20,548 bases of DNA from Lachnospiraceae bacterium UBA7179. GTDB lineage: Bacteria > Bacillota > Clostridia > Lachnospirales > Lachnospiraceae. The stretch spans positions 4,167 to 24,714 of the forward strand of contig DKVL01000070.1 of NCBI GenBank assembly GCA_002491195.1. Direction: 5' to 3'. Shown here piece after piece: positions 17,516-20,548 of this stretch (position 1 is the first letter of the stretch; each line of letters opens with the position of its first letter). A program made the position numbers and the translations under genes. The notes beneath the pieces are model-generated. The model ran no database searches, had not been told where the DNA came from, and saw only the letters and a program-made list of their open reading frames with translations.

Positions 17516-17584
17516 ATTATATGACTTTGGACAAATAAAAAAAACACTTTGGCAGGAACGTCAATTTTCTGGCAAGAACGTCAA
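17516..17584 (-). promoter_or_regulatory. Promoter of the lipoprotein-cstA-sulfatase operon with tandem direct repeats
   Basis: Minus-strand TATAAT (17516-17521) has no recognisable -35 (a T-run lies there). Upstream are two near-identical 14-base direct repeats, GGCAGGAACGTCAA (17551-17564) and GGCAAGAACGTCAA (17571-17584) on the plus strand, one mismatch apart with a 20-bp period. They centre near -50 and -70 of a start at about 17510. A third partial copy, AACGTCAA (17489-17496), lies in the leader. This fits a dimeric LytTR activator bound upstream of a -35-less promoter. The divergent regulator gene is the obvious candidate to bind. Confidence 0.6.
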
Positions 17585-17595
17585 ATGGTTTTATA

Positions 17596-17624
17596 TTTAA
17601 AAATATCTTTTTTTGTGCTATGTT
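17596..17624 (+). promoter_or_regulatory. Possible promoter of the response-regulator gene
   Basis: Plus strand TTTAAA (17596-17601), 17 bp, then an extended -10 box TGC-TATGTT (17616-17624). An overlapping alternative -10 is TATATT (17625-17630). The match is modest. The direct repeats at 17551-17584 also lie upstream of it, so autoregulation is possible. Confidence 0.4.
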
Positions 17625-17662
17625 TATATTGAATTATTACATGGATTTGAGGTGAAATCGAT

Positions 17663-18433
17663 TTGAAGATCGCATTAGTGGATGATGACCAGAAATGTCT
17701 GGACGAGATGGCAGGGCTAATCAGCGACTTTGCCACACAATGCTGCTGCCAGATAGAAATTGTTCCGTTCTTAAATGGGGAGGCTTTCCTCGAGGCCTTT
17801 AAAAACGATTGCTTTTCCGCCGTCTTTATGGACATTTACATGGATGGCATCGATGGCGTTGCCACCGCGCTAAAAATGCGGAGCTTAGATAATAAGTGCG
17901 TCCTCGTCTTTTTAACCTCCAGCATGGACTTTATGCCAGACGCCTTCTCCTGCCACGCATTTGAATATATTACCAAGCCTTTCTCCTCCCAACGCATCTT
18001 TCAGGTCCTCACAGACATCCTGGGAGTGCTTCCTCCGCTGCCAAAATACATAGAGGTAATCAGCGACAGGAAAACCATCCAGATCTTCCTTGACGAAGTA
18101 GCTTCCATCGCCACGGACGCACATTACCTTGATATCAGCCTCACAAGCGGTAGAAAGCTGCGCTGCCGCATGACCATGACGGAATTTTTGGAGCTCACTG
18201 GCAGGGATGCCCGTTTTCTTCCTATCAACAAAGGCATCACCATCAATGCCGATTACATCCTTGAATTTGAAGACAACTGCTGCATACTGGAAAACGGCGC
18301 GCAGTTTCCAATCCGTGTAAGGGACCGCCTGAAAATTGAGCAGGCAGCCCGGGATTACAATTTCAGGAAGATCCGTGAGAGACAGACGCACTTTACCAGA
18401 CACACTCTGCCAAACAGTATCAGAAAGGTATGA
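17663..18433 (+). CDS. LytTR-family response regulator
   Basis: 256 residues, starting at TTG with GAGGTG (17649-17654) eight bases before it. The receiver domain (1-125) has the acidic pocket D7-D9, the phospho-acceptor D57 in VFMDIYMDG, T85 in FLTSS and K105 in YITKPF, all the residues needed for two-component signalling. The C-terminal LytTR DNA-binding domain (about 133-235) shows the typical segments ATDAHYLDISLTSGRKL and FLPINKGITINADYILEF. Such proteins bind paired direct repeats about 20-22 bp apart, and such repeats are present in the divergent intergenic region. A basic tail of about 20 residues (RQTHFTRHTLPNSIRKV) extends beyond the domain. No sensor kinase gene lies in the window. 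Its 3' end overlaps the next gene by 4 nt (ATGA). Confidence 0.93.
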   Translation: MKIALVDDDQKCLDEMAGLISDFATQCCCQIEIVPFLNGEAFLEAFKNDCFSAVFMDIYMDGIDGVATALKMRSLDNKCVLVFLTSSMDFMPDAFSCHAFEYITKPFSSQRIFQVLTDILGVLPPLPKYIEVISDRKTIQIFLDEVASIATDAHYLDISLTSGRKLRCRMTMTEFLELTGRDARFLPINKGITINADYILEFEDNCCILENGAQFPIRVRDRLKIEQAARDYNFRKIRERQTHFTRHTLPNSIRKV

Positions 18434-19428
18434 TCATAAAAATGAAAAAAATAGTAACAGTTCCCTTGATTTTTATATTAACCATTTCAATCAGTCTATC
18501 AGGCTGCTCAAATCACACAAATGCAACTGACTATTCTGACCGCTCAAACTGGACATATTTTGAAACAGATCCAACAGACAGGGCAGCCGACGTTTTTTTT
18601 GTGTGTCCGACTGTATATATGGGCTCAGAGGGTTCCTGCAATATGGAACTTACAGACGAGGATACAAAAGCGGACTTCCTCGGGGCAACGAATATGGAAA
18701 AGGCAATCTACGATCAGAACAGCCGTTTCTTTGCGCCTTATTACCGGCAGGCCGGGTTAAATGTTTACGCAATGGAAGCCAGTGACCGTGAGCAATATCT
18801 TGAGCTTGCATTTCACGATGTTAAGGATGCTTTTGCGTATTATTATGAAACCTACAATGACGGCAGACCGATTATTCTCGTAGGATTTTCACAGGGAGCG
18901 GATATGTGCATCAGGCTTATGAAAGAATGCTTCGGGGATGAGAACATCCAGGACCAGCTAATAGCCTGCTACGCAATCGGCTGGCGTATTACGGAAGAAG
19001 AAATCCAGGAGTATCCTCAGTTAAAATTTGCCGAAGGTGAGAGCGATACAGGAGTGATCATATCCTTTAACAGCGAAGCCGAAAACATTGACAATTCGCT
19101 TACTGTTCCACAGGGAACAAAAACCCTTGCAATCAATCCTCTGAACTGGAAGACAGACGCAACGATTGCAGACAAAAGCCTGAATCTCGGCGCCTGCTTT
19201 ACTGATTATGACGGCAATATTATCAAAGAAGTCAACAATCTTACTGGTGCATACATTGATGATGCCCGAGGCACATTAAAGGTAACAGATGTAACACCCG
19301 AAGAATATCCTGCCGGACTTGATCTGTTTGAAAATGGGATTTATCATCTGTATGACTATCAGTTCTTTTATCGCAATTTACAGAAGAATGTTCAGATACG
19401 AATAAATGCCTACTCTCTCTGCCATTGA
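18430..19428 (+). CDS. Lipoprotein with DUF3089-type alpha/beta-hydrolase domain
   Basis: 332 residues from the ATG that overlaps the regulator's stop codon; an in-frame ATG at 18442 (MKKIVTV...) is an alternative start. The signal peptide ends in lipobox LSGC (Cys26). The domain begins with RAADVFFVCPTVYMG, carries the nucleophile elbow VGFSQGAD (Ser154), and ends in the family's IYHLYDYQFFYRNL segment. DUF3089 proteins are predicted serine hydrolases or esterases with largely unknown substrates; this one should act outside the cell, attached to the membrane. The 4-nt overlap suggests translational coupling with the LytTR regulator, an unusual partnership that hints at a role in the sensed signal. 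The exact catalytic Asp and His were not assigned. Confidence 0.85.
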   Translation: MIIKMKKIVTVPLIFILTISISLSGCSNHTNATDYSDRSNWTYFETDPTDRAADVFFVCPTVYMGSEGSCNMELTDEDTKADFLGATNMEKAIYDQNSRFFAPYYRQAGLNVYAMEASDREQYLELAFHDVKDAFAYYYETYNDGRPIILVGFSQGADMCIRLMKECFGDENIQDQLIACYAIGWRITEEEIQEYPQLKFAEGESDTGVIISFNSEAENIDNSLTVPQGTKTLAINPLNWKTDATIADKSLNLGACFTDYDGNIIKEVNNLTGAYIDDARGTLKVTDVTPEEYPAGLDLFENGIYHLYDYQFFYRNLQKNVQIRINAYSLCH

Positions 19429-19565
19429 TGATCGTGCGGTCCGTCTCCCAAAGCTTGCAGATAACTCATAAATCCCTGCCAAACCCATGCCACTTTCCAT
19501 GTTCCCTGTCCCACATGGCTTTGTCCGCTTTCTGATATTCCCGTACTGCTTTCCCGGCAATCTTG

Positions 19566-20204
19566 TCATGTTATTTCTTTAAAGCTCCTAAACAGATCCT
19601 CAAGACTTCGTCTGTCACTATTTCTGAAACGTTCAACAGCAAGTATCATGTATCGTATGGCTACAACCACCATATGCGATGTGAGTGCATCATAACTCGT
19701 GCTGTGGCATTCTGTCCGCAGTTTCAGATAGCTCTTTGTGAGTTTGAAATAGATTTCGATCTGCCAGCGCAGCATGTACGTTTCCAGGATTTCCCTCTTC
19801 TCTTTTTGCTGCGGGAATAGATTTCCTTTACACCCAGCCTGCTCTGATTTCTGGTTTCAGGATCTGTCCACAGATACTTTGTACTGTTTTTCTTAATCAT
19901 GGCAATTGTATCCACGTCCATGCCTTTTAGTTCCGCCAGCTGGGCAGGATTGAAAAACCATGTGTCAAACACTTTTCCGCACAGGTCTGTGCCCTTTCCA
20001 CCAGTACGGACGTACAGGGAATCATCAAATAGAAAGTGTCCTTTTTATAGTCACGGAAAAAGTTCCCCGTCTCAAACATACGGTATGGGCTTGCCGCAGT
20101 GAAACCAATAATATATCCAGTAAAATCAATGGTTTCAGCCTATACTGCCCCATGGGTTATCTGCGTAAAATACGTTTTGAGTAACTATTTCATGACTTTA
20201 GGGT
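19566..20204 (-). pseudogene. Decayed IS4-type transposase
   Basis: The C-terminal part (19566-19775) reads LRWQIEIYFKLTKSYLKLRTE...SYDALTSHMVVVAIRYMILAVE, the WxIExxFKxxKSYLKL signature of clostridial IS4-like transposases, including the catalytic Glu region. In another frame (about 19790-20044) lies DDSLYVRTGGKGTDLCGKVFDTWFFNPAQLAELKGMDVDTIAMIKK...KEIYSRSKKRRGK. From memory of the family, DDS...KVFD and FDTWF are normally about 100 residues apart, and KKRRGK should precede the WxIE motif by about 50 residues. At least two internal deletions plus a frameshift are therefore likely. The frame closes upstream at a TAA (20045-20047), and the N-terminal part up to about 20204 is only weakly recognisable. 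Not functional. Intact terminal repeats were not found. Confidence 0.7.
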
Positions 20205-20282
20205 TATTATTCACCAAACACCACCTCTTCAGTATACCTATAGATAACATACAAAGTTAACTTACCTTATCAACACCATTCA

Positions 20283-20548
20283 TTATACCTTTGCTTTCCA
20301 ACTACCGCCTCGCGCTGATCCTACCCTTTCTACAAATCCTTCATCAATTAATAGCCTAATATTCCTCTTAACAGATCTTGTTGTAATTTGCAATTCTTCA
20401 GCAATAGCCACCTGTGTTATCTTGGGATTATCCATAATCATCTCCAAAATCATCTTCTGAGTTGTATTTAATTTTTTTGACAAGTTTTTGGGTGACACTT
20501 TTGGTGACTTTTGGTGACAGTCACCAAAAGAAGGTCTGTATAAATTCA
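20283..20548 (-). CDS. C-terminal part of a winged-helix regulator (5' end outside the window)
   Basis: The frame stays open to the window edge, so only the last 87 codons are seen. They contain a Lys/Ser/Pro-rich linker (GDCHQKSPKVSPKNLSKKL) and a winged helix-turn-helix (TQKMILEMIMDNPKITQVAIAEELQITTRSVKRNIRLLIDEGFVERVG) ending in RGGSWKAKV. This pattern, a repetitive basic linker plus a terminal wHTH, is typical of AlbA/Schlafen-domain (RecG-like, divergent AAA_4) putative regulators, whose N-terminal nucleotide-binding domain would lie beyond the edge. A GTG at 20498 could start a 71-residue protein, but the open upstream frame makes a longer gene more likely. Confidence 0.7.
   Translation of the reverse strand, partial: NLYRPSFGDCHQKSPKVSPKNLSKKLNTTQKMILEMIMDNPKITQVAIAEELQITTRSVKRNIRLLIDEGFVERVGSARGGSWKAKV
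20485..20530. repeat. TTTTGGTGAC tandem repeats with a 23-bp palindrome
   Basis: TTTTGGTGAC occurs twice in tandem (20499-20508, 20509-20518), with a degenerate copy, TTTTTGGGTGAC, at 20485-20496. CTTTTGGTGAC (20508-20518), one base, then GTCACCAAAAG (20520-20530) forms a perfect palindrome. It lies inside the coding frame of the truncated regulator and encodes its repetitive linker. Confidence 0.65.

Noticed and set aside
17581..17835. Minus-strand 84-codon frame in the divergent region
   Set aside because: It is antisense to the start of the response regulator and overlaps the direct repeats and promoter.
19378..19569. Minus-strand 63-codon frame between the hydrolase and the transposase remnant
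   Set aside because: It overlaps the end of the hydrolase gene and has no recognisable features; it may be the out-of-frame tail of the decayed element.

Overview
The window looks like a chromosomal accessory region of a low-to-moderate GC Firmicute, most likely a gut-type Clostridia member of the Lachnospiraceae kind. The support is indirect: strong AGGAGG ribosome binding sites, two TTG starts, Gram-positive style lipoproteins, a LytTR response regulator, a large clostridial-type NRPS and an IS4-type transposase remnant. No rRNA, tRNA or CRISPR array was seen.

Left part (204-12602, all minus strand; transcription runs from high to low coordinates). An integral-membrane acyltransferase-like protein is followed by a tight three-gene operon. 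The operon encodes a MATE exporter with an RsbW/SpoIIAB-like GHKL ATPase domain fused to its C-terminus, a 2993-residue NRPS, and a single-domain STAS protein (anti-anti-sigma type). The NRPS reads A-T-C-A-T-C-A-T-R. It is a free-amino starter, three-module line with a terminal NAD(P)H reductase, so the expected product is a tripeptide aldehyde or something derived from it. The GHKL domain and the STAS protein are the two halves of a classical partner switch. Here they bracket the peptide synthetase, and one half is physically attached to the presumed exporter. This is the most interesting unit in the window.

Middle part (12781-17452, minus strand). An operon encodes a lipoprotein of unknown function, a short CstA-family transporter and a secreted alkyl-sulfatase-type metallo-hydrolase, and it ends at a good intrinsic terminator. 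It diverges from a plus-strand LytTR response regulator (TTG start), which overlaps by 4 nt a DUF3089-type alpha/beta-hydrolase lipoprotein. The divergent gap holds near-perfect 14-bp direct repeats with a 20-bp period, placed about 50 and 70 bases upstream of a TATAAT box, as expected for a LytTR-activated promoter. A similar layout, with 12-bp direct repeats at a 21-bp period upstream of an extended -10 box, precedes the acyltransferase. The peptide-synthetase block may therefore be under the same type of control.

Right part (19429-20548). This holds a decayed IS4-type transposase with a frameshift and apparent internal deletions, then the C-terminal winged-helix end of a gene cut by the window edge. 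The first 200 bases hold several hairpins and a perfect 15-bp palindrome, and no gene.
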